A DNA stretch of 64,000 nt from Synchiropus splendidus (GCF_027744825.2 NC_071338.1:31831001-31895000); one strand, 5' to 3'; numbered from the stretch's first letter, positions 44,846 to 59,106 are shown. A program made the numbers and translations. Notes: generated by a model not told the origin, from the letters alone.

Positions 44846-47800
44846 CGCTCACTACACGCTGTCATCCCGGAGACTACTCACGGAACATCAGCATGAAAAA
44901 GATGGTTATTTTATCATCAGTTTTTATTTAGCATCTCCATTTATTTATTTAGTTATCTTGTGCGTGAGAGTTCTTTACACTTGAAATACTCCATTGCAGC
45001 TTGGAGATTTTTCTTCTTACAAGCTGATTGGTAAAGGTTCTTATTTCCCGTCATGTTGTTCCAGAAACATAAACGATCACAACTTTCACCCCAATTAAAA
45101 AAAAAAAAAATCTGCCTCAAAATCTGGCATTTTTGGTCGCCACAATCGATAAACAAAGTCTGCACAATCCTGTTGGAGGATTCATGGCGTTCCCCTTTCT
45201 GTCACACAAACTAGCTGGAACCTGAGAAACAAGTAAACAAACCTCCATCCTGCGCAGCTCAAAGTACATGCTCCTGACTTGTCACTCTGGACAAGTCACC
45301 ATCCGACCGGCGCATATAGACATGGACACACACATTCTCACCCATAATGTATGACGCTCGCCCGTTATAAGTTTTAGTACTAAGCCTCAGAAAACTCTCT
45401 AGTTCAAATGAACTCCAGTATGTGACTTGTGTTCAGGGCTTCTTCTCCTGTGATGGCAGTGAAGAGACGCGTGACAAGAGCAGAGTTGAAGTTTGATGGC
45501 GGAGCAGGAGCTGCACCTCTTGCCAAGGTTAGATAAGGCAGAATCTAAAGCTCACCAACATCTCCTCGGTGATCGTCAGGACTCGGGCCGATAAGAAGAG
45601 TTTAGCGCATCTGCAGTCGACACTCTCCTCTCCGACTGCTGCCGGTGGCTCCGCCTTGCAGCACTTCCTTCCCCTTTTGTGAGGAAATGGATTCGGATCT
45701 GGTGGAAGAAGACATCAGAGTTTGAAACTGTGGAATATGGATGAGCTGCTTAGGCATGGAAGGAAGAAAAGGATAAGGTCAAGAAATGTGGGGCACTTTC
45801 TGGTCCATTGTTATTTTGAATCAAGAGTCTTTCATGTGAGCAGTTCCTGACACAGATCACTGCAGTCAACCTCTCAGGGAGCATCATCATCAGCGGGTCG
45901 ACTGAAGTGGACAGAGTCTGTTTAGCTTTTTATCTTTATTTTATTTTATAAATGCTGAAAGCAAATACAGTCAAATTCAGAGATCAACCACAACATTAAA
46001 TAACTTAAAATGCGAAATAAAGGGGACATAGAAAAGAAAAGTATAATAATATTATATAATTATAATATATAAGTATTAACTTTCATATCACGACGCTTGT
46101 TTTTGAGCCCATCACTTTCGGTTACTGACAAATTGTGTTTTAAAAAGAGACTTTGCCACTGTTTAAAGATCCAGTTCTTCTGTGTGCAACGTCCTTTTTT
46201 TCTCCCTCCCCACTCTGGAAAATAGTGGAAAATAGTTCATTTCTCAACCATTTTGGACTTATTTCTTCATTTACTTTTGTATTGTTGTATTTGTGATGAA
46301 CCATCTTTATCTTTATAAATTCAACAACTTACTAAATGAGATCGTATGAGGATTATTCCGATTTAAACAGAGAAATCTAGCATCAGTCCGAACCTTATTT
46401 TAATATCAAAGATGAAGAAGACCAGACAGCAGTGATGCAGTCATGTGCAGTCTGCAGAGCAAAACTCTCCTCCGGCAGCTCGCTATACGACTCTCACCAG
46501 TGGTGAACGGAGGACAGAACTGTGGAAGTTTACTCTGAGTCTGGACGTAACTTTCCAGTAAGAAGCTTGGTCACCCGGGGGAGACTCAGAAGAGCCGCTG
46601 CTCCACATGTGAGGTGGGCATCTTAGGGGCAGGACCCAGGACCCATCTCACTTCCAAGACAGGTGATTCCGAAAACTCGAAATGATTCATTCTGCTGACG
46701 AAACTGGCCAAGACACATTTTCAGAGAAAATCCTAGAAGAATAATGGACTGCTCATGATGCCCTAAATTAAAGTCTGCTTCATGTAATTTTCATATTTAA
46801 TGGCTTTTCTAACGTTACTCTCCTCCCTCCATTCTAACTGGATGTCATCTCAGAGCCCTAAAACAAATTCCTTGTGCCGTTTGAACTCCATTAGTGTTTC
46901 TTAATCCGACGTTAATGATTACGCCGAACAGAAAAGGACAGTTTTAATCGGATCCAGAGTCCAGTATTTCCCCGGCTTTGTTTCCCGCACGTTCGGGGGT
47001 TTATCACATTGAGAGTGCTCGGGCCCAGCCTGTCGGCGAGCCGCACCGCCGGGTTAGCGCCGCTGGAATTTCATTAGGGAAAATCCATTTCCTGTTCAAG
47101 GGTCCGATGAGGTCAGTCAAGAAATCCCATCAGTGTGGATCATCTCAAACTCTCCACTCCTCTGGATACTTGGTTCAACTCATGTGGCTCGCGGGAGACG
47201 GAGCCGTGATGGAGCGGCCCAATTTAACGCAGCCGCCGCCCCGGGACCTGCTCCTTGTTTACGCTCCTGGATTCCACCGTCATCATCGCGTCTGCCGTTC
47301 ATCTGTCATCGCCGTCATAATCGTGTTATTCAGATGAGCTATGAAAAGAAGCGTCTCAGATGGAGCAGAAGCTGTGGCTCCGTAATAAGCCACAGTTCCT
47401 CACCCCGATGAGGTTGGTGCGACGCCTGAAACGGACCATGTCAACGGACAGTTGGTAGTATCCAGTTATTCATTTAGTTTTGTTTCTTTTTTGTGTGTCA
47501 ATGATTCTAAAAGATGTGTATAATTATTATGAACTGATGAATTGTATAAATAAATAACATAAATAAATGTGAGGCCTCTTCCTTCAAATATTAGAAAGCA
47601 TGATCTGACTTTTTGTCAATAACACAGTGGGTTAAAAAGATGACTATGACTTGAATCAGTGTTGTTTTCCCTCATATTTATTGAATTCCGATGCAGATTT
47701 TTCTGATAAACAATGCGTCCTCACCACAGTCCAATAACTCAAGTCTTGGCTCAAATCAAAGGGTATATTAAAAAGTCATTAGGATAATTATGTACTGCGC

Positions 47801-48212
47801 AATGATTGCAAAATTCATTTTTATGTTCGCTAATTCGCTCTTATGAGAAAAGAAATTCAACTGTCAGGGTGGTCACGCAGCTTTTTCTGAAACGTGAACG
47901 GAACCCCTGCTCATAAAAAGTAGATGACAGTTCCTGGTAAAGGTCAAGATGAAACTCAGCTCCTCTGAATCTGAGACCATGGTTTGGAAGACAGACCCTT
48001 CTCCAGGTGAGGGAGTATCCATGGCTCCTGTTCACAAGTGAGGGAAGGGTTGGTTGCAATGAAGACAGAGTTGAGCTAAAAGGTAAATCTCTCTGTTTAC
48101 CAGGTTCTTTCTCCTCATCTGGGGTCTTGAACTTTAGGTGCTGATGGAAAGAACAAGACTGTCGATTCCATAATGACTCCCACATCTGCTTCAACACTGA
48201 GAAGCTTGAATA
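44846..48212. other. Intergenic sequence, no recognised gene
   Basis: A poly-A run lies near 45097-45110 and an AT-rich tract at 46040-46080. 46790-47340 is unique, partly CpG-rich, and contains taatgattac; it could hold a conserved noncoding element. Frames at 46978-47411 have no motif or splice context. Confidence 0.4.
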
Positions 48213-48396
48213 GTTGGGCTGATGCATGTATGAGGCTTCGTGAAACAGGCCACTAGAGGGCACCGTCTGCTCTACAATCCTTGGATTTCAACAGCCATTT
48301 CAATAAAACCGCACATCATTTTTACACATGGAGCGCCACCTACTGAGCTCTGAAAATAATGACTCTGTTTCATGAAGCCTCACCAGCCCATCACTA
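48213..48396 (-). mobile_element. Family P element, reversed core
   Basis: Core tctacaatccttggatttca and caataaaaccgcacatcatt are the reverse complement of the usual core. The motif at 48332-48346 (minus strand) is 14/15. The right end cagcccatcacta is intact; the left arm has a deletion after gaaacagg. Confidence 0.9.
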
Positions 48397-48548
48397 GGTG
48401 AGAACATCCTCGGCATGGAAGACATGGAAGCAAAGGCCCCCGGTCTGTTGGCCCATCTAGACCCCCAGAAGAGCTGGATCAGGATTCTAAGGAGAGTACG
48501 ATCAAGGTCTTTGGTGGAGGAATACCCAACGTTCCCACCATGGTTCTT

Positions 48549-48700
48549 AAAAGGCTTCATGAAACCTCATTTCAGAGTTCAGTAGGTGGCACCTTTGGTT
48601 TGAAAATGATGTGCGGTTTCACTCAAGTCCAAACCCAAAGAGTTTACAGCAGCATCTAGTGGCCTCTGAAAATGAGGACACTGTTTCATGAAGCCTAATG
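48549..48700 (+). mobile_element. Family P element, left end truncated
   Basis: aaggcttcatgaaacctcat, ttcagagttcagtaggtggc, core gaaaatgatgtgcggtttca, and right arm cagcatctagtggcctctga with gacactgtttcatgaagcct. It abuts the next copy directly. Confidence 0.85.
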
Positions 48701-48886
48701 ATGGCTAGATGAGGTATCATGAAACAATTAGCACGGTTGATGAAACGCTGTCCTCATTTTCAGAGGCCACTTGATGGTTTCATTGAATTAATTGTTCAAG
48801 TCCAAACTTTTTACAGCAGACAGTGCCATCTAGAGGCCCATGAAGATCAGGACACTGTTTCATGAAACCTCATCTACAAATCTCTA
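48700..48886 (+). mobile_element. Family P element, subfamily B
   Basis: Starts gatggctagatgaggtatca and contains the extended left arm (atgaaacaattagcacggtt, gatgaaacgctgtcc) typical of subfamily B. Core tttcattgaattaattgttc; right-arm motif at 48822-48836 is 14/15; end catgaaacctcatctac. Confidence 0.85.
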
Positions 48887-49420
48887 TGTTGACTTTTTTT
48901 CTTCAGCAAGGCTGGAAAACGTATAAAGTTGGTGAACAGAATTTGTGGTTATTTTATTTTATTGTTCATGACTTCACATTATTCCAAAGCACTTTCCCAG
49001 TTGTGAGGGATCCTCACTGACCTTGGCAATGAAGCGGATTCTGACTCTGACTCTGAAAGATTCTGAAAGAGACGGGCAGTTCCAACTTGGACAGAATGTC
49101 TGAACTTTGAATTAGAAATTTAAAATAGAGTTACAGGAAGTGGAATTGACGTTGTCCCCATCACTTCAGTGAAAGTTGCTTTGCAAGTTTCTTTTCCAGA
49201 TGCTTTCTCTTTGTGATGAGAACACACAAGTCGAAGGATCGTTGGTGGTGAGATGCCACTCGGAGCTCTCCTTTCTCTCTGGAATTTTATAAATTTCATG
49301 TTTAAATAGCAAGAAGAAATCAGAGGAAACAATCAGTAGCTGTGGTGCCAAACGTTTCTTGAGTGTTTTAGGCTGGAAAACATATCTATGACGTTGGTGA
49401 ACAGAGCTTGGCTAAAAGGT
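48887..49420 (+). repeat. Two local copies of a ggctggaaaac...ggtgaacagag unit
   Basis: aggctggaaaacgtataaag with ttggtgaacagaatttg (near 48908-48944) recurs as aggctggaaaacatatctat with gacgttggtgaacagagctt (near 49371-49410), about 460 bp apart. Suggests a local duplication. Confidence 0.5.
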
Positions 49421-50417
49421 GTCTCTGTCCAAATGCCTGCACCCCTAAATGCAACACATCAAATGGCCTCAGCTTGACAACAGACCCCCGTGTTGAGTCT
49501 TATCTCGACAAGTCACCGCGACTCTGCATGATATTAATCACGTTTCAGTCACCAGTGCTGCCGTTGTGTTCGGGATGATGATCACTCACTGTGCTTGGTT
49601 ATCGGACCGTGCTGACTGCAGTCGCTGCAGACGTTTGCAATATCTCTCTCTCGCTCTCTGGAGTCACTTAACGTTATCAGGACTCAGCAGTGGAGGGCAC
49701 AGGAGCGCCGTCTCCGGTGGCCACTTGTGGGAGGCGATGAGTGCGGTTTAAATGAACCCCTAATCTCAAAGCGCCGACGTCAGACGCACGTCACATCACT
49801 CATGTGGGAGGGTTGCAGCCGCAGGTCCATTTCTTAATGAAGTATTTTTAATGACATGAGCCGTGTGCAGAAGTGCTGTCTGTCGCTCTTCATCTTGTTT
49901 CCGGTGACGCCAGAGACTCCTGGTGTTGCTGGAGCTGCACTTGCAAAGATCCTCACGTGGCACTGGAGAGAAAGATGGAGGCCTTTTTGAGCTGGACGCT
50001 GCTTCACTGGGTGGATAATTCCCCGCAGTACTCTGCTGTGTACCTCTGCGTGAGGAATCTACTACATTACTTCTGACAATGCCAGTAGTCTTCATATTGG
50101 TGCAGATGTTAACCAGCAGTGTGACACGGCTAACCTCATTTATCTGAGAGAGACTGAGTTTATTAAAGTAGTTTATTTTACTCTACTTTTTCATCCAATA
50201 TTTTGGTCGAGTTTGTGGCTGCCTGTCCATTAAAAGCTGCTTTTTCTCATTTTAATGTGATTTTTGTGCCGTCTGTGTGTACCGCTCCAAGTGTGTGTGT
50301 GTGTGTGTGTGTGCAGCGTGTCCGTGCATGTGGTCCTGCTCTCCTGCTGAGCCTTCACTCGCCACTGAGGCCTCCTCCTGCTCTTCTGGGAGAAAAGTGA
50401 GGTGACGGTCTGCTGAC
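49421..50417. other. Unique intergenic sequence with a (GT)n tract
   Basis: A (GT)11-12 tract lies at 50291-50313. No gene recognised. Confidence 0.5.
50291..50313 (+). repeat. (GT)n microsatellite
   Basis: About 11 perfect GT units. Confidence 0.95.
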
Positions 50418-50450
50418 TTGTGATGGGCTGGTGAGGCTTCATGAAACAGA
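50418..50450 (+). mobile_element. Family P left terminus only
   Basis: gtgatgggctggtgaggctt followed by catgaaacag is a perfect family P start that stops abruptly at the LINE-like tail beginning aaaaactttattaatcccaa. Confidence 0.8.
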
Positions 50451-50760
50451 AAAACTTTATTAATCCCAAGACATTATGTTCGTAACATGCTCTGTAGTCA
50501 ACATATCACAATAAATTATAAAGAAATAATATAAAGTGCAAAAGCTATACTAAAGAGCTTAGAAACCATGTGAACAATGTGCAAGAAAATGCAGTTCAAG
50601 AAGAATCCTTCATTGTGATTTTTTTTTCAGAGATGAATTTTATTTGTAGTTTTATTGCCACAGGAAGAAAGGACGTCCTGTGGCGCTCAGTCTTTGAGTT
50701 GGGTCGCCTCAGTCTGTTGGTCCGTGTGCTTCTGTACTGGAGGAGTAGCTGGTGTCATCC
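50451..50760 (-). mobile_element. Non-LTR retrotransposon 3' end fragment
   Basis: ctttattaatcccaagacat at the left, an ataaagtgcaaaagcta segment, and gaagaaaggacgtcctgtgg with cgctcagtctttgagttggg match, in order, the 3' region of a family of non-LTR elements common in fish (L2/Rex-like by recollection), read on the minus strand. No open frame survives. Confidence 0.6.
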
Positions 50761-52689
<1,929 letters not shown>

Positions 52690-52802
52690 ATAATTCTATG
52701 AAGAGTTCTATATAGACTGGAAAAACATATTTTAAAAATGTTGAATATAACATTGCGGCGTCATTATGCAATTTCCCATCTATCTCCTTGTTTCATGATG
52801 CT

Positions 52803-53160
52803 ACAGTCACAAAGGCCCCTTTGGAACATGAATGAGGTGCATCAGAGAAGTGCGTGAGGGTTGCGCAGGACATGTATGAGGACAGTGAGACAGTGGTGAG
52901 GGGTGTAGGAGGGATTCAAGGTGACTGTAGGGCTACATCTAGGATCAACTCTCGGCCCATTCTTGTTTGCTATTGTTATGGACACACTGAGGAGAGGGGG
53001 GAGGCTCCATGGACCATGATGTCTGCTGATGATATGGTGATCTGCAGTGACAGCTGAGTTGGAGGAGAAGCTGCAGCAGCAGAGCTACGAGCTGGAGGGA
53101 GGAGAAATGAAGCTCAGTTGAACCAAGAGAGAACATGAGCGTGAATGAGAGACAGCACGG
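52803..53160 (+). mobile_element. Non-LTR retrotransposon reverse-transcriptase relic
   Basis: The plus strand reads VREGCAQDMYED-like sequence, a damaged GVHQGS region, then TMMSADDMVICSDS with the catalytic ADD, and LEEKLQQQSYELEGGEMKLS, then VNERQH-like sequence. The order matches the 25.7-26.3 kb relic and goes slightly beyond it. Several frameshifts; Y/F of YADD is replaced by S. Not functional. Confidence 0.75.
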
Positions 53161-53589
53161 GGGTCAGTTGGATAAGGAGCGGTATGGCAGCAGCCAAACC
53201 TTGGCTCCAGGGGACAATGGAATTGTTTTTTTTAATTGAACTTATGGCATTACTGTGTATATGCATTTCATTTTTCAAAAGTATTATCTTTCCCAACACC
53301 TCTATTCCCCCTCCGTACCTTGAGAGGTCATATTTCCCCACCCCCCGACACCCACAGACGTCCCCACAGAGGCCAGAGCTGGGTCATTGTTATTAGCACA
53401 ATTTTTTTCACAGAGCTAAATAACATGTCGTGAAAAGCAATGGAGAACTATGAATTAAAGAAGGCAGGTGATAGGTCCAAAGTTTCCCTGGGGGCGGAGG
53501 GAGGAGGACCAAGTATTGAAGGCGGGATTCAGTCTGTTCATGTTGTTAACTAGATCCACAGTGAGAGACGTTGCTTCAGTTTTTGCACC
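53161..53589. other. Sequence between two reverse-transcriptase relics
   Basis: Contains a T/A-rich stretch near 53225 and no retrotransposon similarity I can see. It may be an insertion into one element or the gap between two. Confidence 0.35.
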
Positions 53590-54130
53590 ACGGGGATGAA
53601 CGAGAGGCAGGAGGACCAATGGAGCTGAGGGAGTAGGGGAAGTCACGGACGTGAAAACAGATGAGTTCAAGTACTTGAGATTGAAAGAGGTGAAGAGGAG
53701 AGTGCAGGCAGGGTGGGAAGGGTGGAGACAACTCTCAGGTGTGATCTGTGTGAGGAGAGAGGCATCTAGAGAGAAAGGGTAGACCTGAAACGGAGGACTG
53801 TAGTGAGACCTGCTAGGACGTTTGGTTGAGAGACAGTAGCTGGGACTGGAGACAGGAAGCAGAGATAGTAGAGTCTGAGATGCTTAGGTTGTCAATGGGA
53901 GTGATGAGGAGGGACAATGAGTCTACTGCATCTGATGGATGTGGAGAAGTTTGGAGGGAGAAGGGGGCGTGTTGGACAAAGAATGTTTGAAATGGCAAAA
54001 GAAGAAGAGGAAGAGAACCATTGAGGTTCATGGATGAGATGAAGACGTGAAGCTCGGTGTGACCAGGGAGGACATGAAGATAGGTTAGTGTGGAGGTGGC
54101 TGACTTCCTGCGGCCAGCCATGAGAAGAAG
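53590..54130 (+). mobile_element. Non-LTR retrotransposon ORF relic, C-terminal part
   Basis: The plus strand reads MNERQEDQWS, then DEFKYL, VKRRVQAGW.GWRQLSGVIC, a decayed TVVRPA.YGLET region, EMLRLSMGVMRRDNES, KRRRGREPLRFMDEMKT and a terminal block. This is the full order of the region after the catalytic domain in fish RTE-like elements and is the longest relic here. Frameshifts throughout. The NERQ phrase also occurs at the end of the preceding relic (near 53143), so part is duplicated. Confidence 0.75.
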
Positions 54131-54544
54131 TTGTTGGAGCACTGACAGAGACGAAACACACACAGAAGAGTCGCAGAGTTTGTATTCTGCAACTGTACAT
54201 CAGTAGCTCACAAGACAAAATAAACAAGATACCAAACAAAAACATTTGAGGAATGTGAGGGGGAAATAAAAGTCCCCCTGGAAACAAGGTATATCATATT
54301 TATAACCCAGCGGTCCACACTGAAGGAGAGGAAGATAAATCTATTTGTGTTCGGAATATTTCTCGGAGAAACTTTCTGCTATAAACTTTGTTGGACAGAT
54401 ACTTGTAAAGAATCAGATGGCGGTGAAACAGAAAAATGAGGAGGAAGATGTGTAGCAGAAATAAATAAGGAGGAGGAAAGTGATGGATGAGGACAGGGAA
54501 AGTATGTTTTTATAAGTCGAAGTGTCGCTACTTTAGCTTCAATA
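54131..54544. other. Unique intergenic sequence, nothing recognised
   Basis: No further retrotransposon similarity recognised after about 54130. Confidence 0.45.
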
Positions 54545-54625
54545 TTCATCGACAGTTGCAGCAGCTTCTCAGTGAGAAGGTTTTAGGTTCGACTCCAGCC
54601 TTCCCTGGAGTCTCCTCTGGATGTT
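54545..54625 (+). repeat. Decayed teleost dispersed repeat with tRNA-like B box
   Basis: ggttcgactcc at 54586-54596 is an exact tRNA B-box match, preceded by cagcttctcagtgagaaggt and followed by ctggagtctcctctggatgt. The context fits the same common fish repeat as at 34641 and 58130 rather than a tRNA: no acceptor stem or anticodon arm can be folded. Confidence 0.5.
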
Positions 54626-55598
54626 TCTAAGCTATTTTCTGATTCACTGCGTGAGTCAGAGTCAAATATAAACATGGCTGACTTCAAATCTGAACTGGAT
54701 CCCACTGTAATTACGCAGTGCAGATATCTTCTATAGTAGTGTAAATTAGGAGCCATTATTTCAGGTGCAGACGCCCCCGAGAAGCTTCTCTAATCTCCCT
54801 CCTGCTCTTTCTTCAGCGTTATCAGTCCCGGAGCAAAGACTGGGAATTATTCAAGGTTCAAAGCACAACAGTACGCGACCATCCAACACACGGGCTCACG
54901 CTTAAAACCCGACGTCAGAATCTCTTTATTGATTGTCCATATGTTGGAGGAAGCCGATTCAAGCGTGAGTTCTATAGCCGAGTGGATGAGCCTTCGTAAA
55001 GCTGGATGCAGAGAGCGATTCTCTCTGGCGGAATTCCAGGAGGAATTCCTGTCTGCAGCTGAAGAATGGAGACAACAGCCCTGCAACACCGGAGTGTGCT
55101 GCAACAGACCTTGTTGTTCGTTTCACAATTGATTTTTTTTTTCCCTTAAAATACAGTTCCACTTCAGCATAGTTTTCCCAAACTTTCAGCATTCCTCCTT
55201 CATCCCTTGACTGTCATCGACCGGAGAGTTGGTTGCCGGAACGGCGTAGTTCTTTGTTTTGGTTCGAACTTAAAGCTATTCAGCGACTATTCTTGAGGAC
55301 CTACTCCTGGATCCTTGGTTTCCACAGTGAAAGCGTGACGTTCACCTCTGAAAGAGTCTGTACCTGTCTTATTCCTTGTGGTTGCAAAATTCTCAAAAGT
55401 CGGTGGATTTAAACAAGTCCAGCTGCAGATATGGAGCCTGATGTTGTTACCACTTTGAAGGACACCAGTAACTTCAGTCTGAGCCACCGTTGAGTTTGAA
55501 GACTTTGGTATGAAGTTTCCTCACTGTTACAGTACGCCTTTGTCTCTAAGTTTTGTCAAGCTACAGCGTTTTGAAATGGAGACATCAAATAAAATAAA
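54626..55598. other. Unique intergenic sequence, nothing recognised
   Basis: Frames at 54847-55192 lie on both strands without motif. Confidence 0.45.
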
Positions 55599-56299
55599 TA
55601 CCTGGGTACCTCGGTTCTCGACTACAATCCGTTCCAGATGGCCGTTCGCGAAGCGAATTGTTCGAAATCTGAATGGATTTTTCGCATTACAATCAATGGA
55701 AAAAGACAGAATGCGTTCCAAGCCTTAAAACAGTCTTTTGTAGGAGTGAATGTAGAGTGTGTGCTGCAGGTGGCTGTTCCTCTATGTGTGTGGCCGCTGC
55801 ATGTGGGAGGGGTTGCCGAGTGAGTGACGTCTCTCCAGAAGTGAAGAGGTGCCCGGTGCGTGTCCAGCTCTGAATGTGCGCTTCTGTGCAGTTTGGCTGT
55901 GACAAAGTCATAAACCAAGTCACGCTCTGTCCCAGACTGGCCTCATCCCTGTCCCAGCTCCAGCCCACAACAGGACATCAAACCCTGGAGTGAGCGCTCC
56001 AGCACCTCCCCTGTGACACTCTACCACGGTCCAGTGCGGAGACAGGAAAGGTTTTACACCTCAATATGAAGAGAAAACAGTCAGTAAATGGAGCTAACGG
56101 GACACGTCTGCATACAGAGGCTGCGTTATACACAATAACAAAGCGCCTCGTGGCTCAGCTGATCAGTCCGCACACGTTATGTTTTTCCGGCTTTTTCGGG
56201 GGCTTTCCAGTTCTGGCTTTTCGTTCGAAATCCGAAGCAAAAAAATCTTGAAATTTTTGTTCGAACTCTGATTTATTCGATGTCCAAGGTACCACTGTA
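55599..56299 (-). mobile_element. ~690 bp interspersed element, copy 2
   Basis: Reverse complement of the element at 21649-22336. The edges are TA: left tacctgggtacctcggttct, right ttggtaccactgta-type end (ccaaggtaccactgta). Its two ends are imperfect inverted repeats (ggtacct.gg), which fits a DNA transposon. The internal frame matching the first copy runs on the minus strand from 55918. The high similarity between the copies suggests fairly recent movement. Confidence 0.75.
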
Positions 56300-58129
56300 T
56301 TTCATTTAAAGAAACTCACCCAAAAGATTAAGCCTTGTGAAGGTTCGACCTGCTGACCGCTCACTAGATTTCAGAGTGGTCTACAGGTGAAAACAGAGCA
56401 AATCCATACACACAGTGTACTGTATGAGGTGGTACATTTCTTTCCAGTATTGTCAAACCTCTGGATCACGTGTGCATTCAGTTTGCATTACCCATGTTTC
56501 ATCAAAAGCTTTGTATGAAACGTGTATCGGTGACCCTCCTATTATCACTTGAACATAAATTCTAAACGGCATCTATCTGAAACATCTAGGCATCAAACTC
56601 ACACCAATGCCCTGAAGGCATATCTGGAGAAACAAAGAGCAAGCACACATTCAGATATCATCTTCCCCACTAAATCAATCCAGAAAGGAAATGACTGTGT
56701 TGTAAAGTATCAATAATACGCCGCGCACATACGCACACCAGCCATCTATCTTCACCTCCAACCGCCAGGAGACCAGGAGAAGATGTCCACCGTGTCAGAG
56801 ATTTACCGCGGCGGGTTCACTGGAAGAGAGGGTTCATTAAAGGCCTGAAACCAGCAGCGTTGTCTGGAATTATGACTCCCTTCAATGCCATAACTCATAG
56901 GTGTGCTGTGGAGCAGATGATGCCTGGGGCTGATGTGGAAATGGACATGTTGGAATTGAAATTACATGACTTCACTTTGTCTGCGGGGGGAGAAAAACAT
57001 GGCTGTTTATTCGCTCCGTTACACATCATCTGTGCCAATCTATCAAATGAAGCTTTCTATAATCTGACTGCAACGAATCCCAACATCAAGTGAGAGTCTC
57101 ATCTTACCGCGGCATCCTTGCCTCGATCTGAAGCAGTGTAAGTATGGAAGCCTCCTACAGGCATCAAGGAGAAACATCGGGGTCCTCCCCCGGATTTTGA
57201 CCCCTTAAGAGTTTTTATTTGACAGTGTCAGCACCGCAGTGGAGTGTAATCCTCCCCTAAAACTCTATAATGGAGGGCCTTTCAGAACAGCAGAGTCGGG
57301 GGCAGGAGGGAGAATCCTGGGGAGAACCCTGGTCCTTTTCCAGGAGAGGCATAATCTCTCCCAATGTGTCCCAAGTCTGTCCTACTGTAAAGCCAGGCGG
57401 CCATCTAGGAGTCCTCGAGTCAGAGCCCCTGTACCACCGTCCCTGGAGGTTCCTTCCTCGACAGCACTGGTGTCTGCCACTGGTCCACAAATGGCCACAG
57501 TGGCCCCTATGTGGATCAGTTTGAGACCCCTGCACGAGAGGATGCCATCAGCTAATATTTACTGTGGAAAACTAAACCATTTAGACCCAATATCAATTAT
57601 GTTTCAAAATGTGTTCAATGGGTTGATGCTTTTCCTTCCTTTTAAAGAACTAGTTCCATGATTTTGACATTTTTTAGTATGTTTTTTACTGCAAAAGCCT
57701 CTCAAAATTGTTTTTTGGGATCATAAATGAGTCAAATATATGATGCATAGACAACAAAAAAAACCTCACAACATGATTCGAGTGTTGAATCAATGTTTTC
57801 AAGCCCGTCTGACACATATGTATCACAGTGAGCCGAGAGCAGTGTTCTGCCACTGATGTCACAACATGGTCGGTTGTTTTTCTGGCCCTGAGTTTGTAGT
57901 GAAAACAAGTGGGTTTGACTTAAACCTGCAGTGTCACACTCATTGAACCATACTGCAAGATTATCAATAAGTAAATATCTTGTCACCAGCACCTAGTTTA
58001 CTGAGGAACAATGAGGAAATAAAAGCGTATTTCTATTTATATTTCCACATTTATTTCTGTTTTTCTTTTCTTTCTTTTCAACATGTTTCCATGTCCAGTT
58101 CCTTATTTTGACACTCCATTATCGGGTAG
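56300..58129. other. Unique intergenic sequence, no recognised gene
   Basis: 57239-57661 is open on the plus strand for 140 codons and 57257-57535 on the minus strand. It is GC-richer than its flanks, but the frames overlap and show no domain; a decayed repeat is possible. Confidence 0.4.
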
Positions 58130-58325
58130 GTGTAACAACCACTCACTCCTACTGGCCATTTCAAATCAGCAATTTACACTTGGACTGTGGGAGGAAACAG
58201 GAGTGGCCAATGAAAATTCACACACATGCACAGTGCGCATGGAGAGAAGGAATCAAACCCATGAACTTCTTGCTGTGAGGCTGCAGCACGACCCACTAGT
58301 GTTGCAGTCAAGACCACGTGGAGAC
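58130..58325 (-). repeat. Teleost dispersed repeat with tRNA-like block, minus strand
   Basis: ggactgtgggaggaaacagg, then ggagagaaggaatcaaaccc, atgaacttcttgctgtgagg and ctgcagcacgacccactag read as the reverse complement of the common fish repeat also found at 34641. Best-preserved copy in the window. Confidence 0.7.
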
Positions 58326-58511
58326 CCAGACCCATGAGGAGCGTGAGAGCGAGACTGGAACAGAATGTAGAATATAGAAGGCCAAGTCGATTAGTCACTG
58401 AGACTCACATTTATTTCTCGCCGCAAAAGAAACTGTAGTCGTTTTTACAAAATAAATCAAGAACTGAAAAGCTTCTATTGGATTCAGTTTGGTCTTGTTC
58501 TTAGTCTTTAC

Positions 58512-58720
58512 TACTGATGGGCACATGAGGTATCATGAAACAGTATTGCAGTGTTGATGAAACAGCGTTGTCATTTTCAGAAGCCACTAGTTGGCGCTCT
58601 TCGTTTAGAGGTTTTATTGAATTAGTTGTTCAAGTCCAAACATTTCGCAGCAGACAGTGCCATCTGGTGGCCTCTGAAGATCAGGACACTGTTTCATGAA
58701 ACCTCATTGATCCATCACTA
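58512..58720 (+). mobile_element. Family P element, subfamily B, full length
   Basis: Starts tactgatgggcacatgaggt and ends ttgatccatcacta. The extended left arm repeats the gatgaaacag phrase. Motifs: 58584-58598 (plus, 14/15) and 58656-58670 (minus, 15/15). Flanks gtctttac (58504-58511) and gtcttcag (58721-58728) agree at 6 of 8 positions, a possible 8-bp target-site duplication as in hAT elements. Confidence 0.9.
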
Positions 58721-59064
58721 GTCTTCAGTGCAGCGCAACTGGCCACTGCTCCACCGTGCTGGCCTGTTTAGAACCCAGCAATTCCTCAAATAATGTGAGG
58801 AAACTACAGCCCTGAGCTCCTCGTGTGCGCAGCCAAGACGTCCTCAAAACAACAGAGACATTCAGCACCAAGTCAATGGACGTCATTGTTTGACCCAGAG
58901 GTATAAAAACACGTGCCACCGGTAACATATCAAACACACAAAGATCTGAGGGGGAAATAATCCCTGGACATTAATCCCATCATGCTGCTACAAGTGGGAG
59001 ATGGTGAGTAATTCCGTCCTACAAACTGAGGATTTACAGAGTGATCTACAAACACATGTAGCTA

Positions 59065-59065
<1 letters not shown>
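58721..59065. other. Unique intergenic sequence, nothing recognised
   Basis: No repeat or gene recognised. Confidence 0.5.

Positions 59066-59105
<40 letters not shown>
59066..59105 (+). repeat. (AC)n microsatellite
   Basis: About 20 perfect AC units. Confidence 0.97.

Positions 59106-59106
<1 letters not shown>

Noticed and set aside
45441..45524. 27-codon frame MAVKRRVTRAELKFDGGAGA... starting in fair context
   Set aside because: Protein-like composition but very short, no second exon, and no motif.
54586..54596. Exact tRNA B-box match
   Set aside because: No A box at proper distance and no cloverleaf; the surroundings fit a decayed dispersed repeat.
57239..57661. 140-codon plus-strand frame overlapping a 92-codon minus-strand frame
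   Set aside because: No domain, both strands open in GC-richer DNA, and no splice sites that would define an exon.
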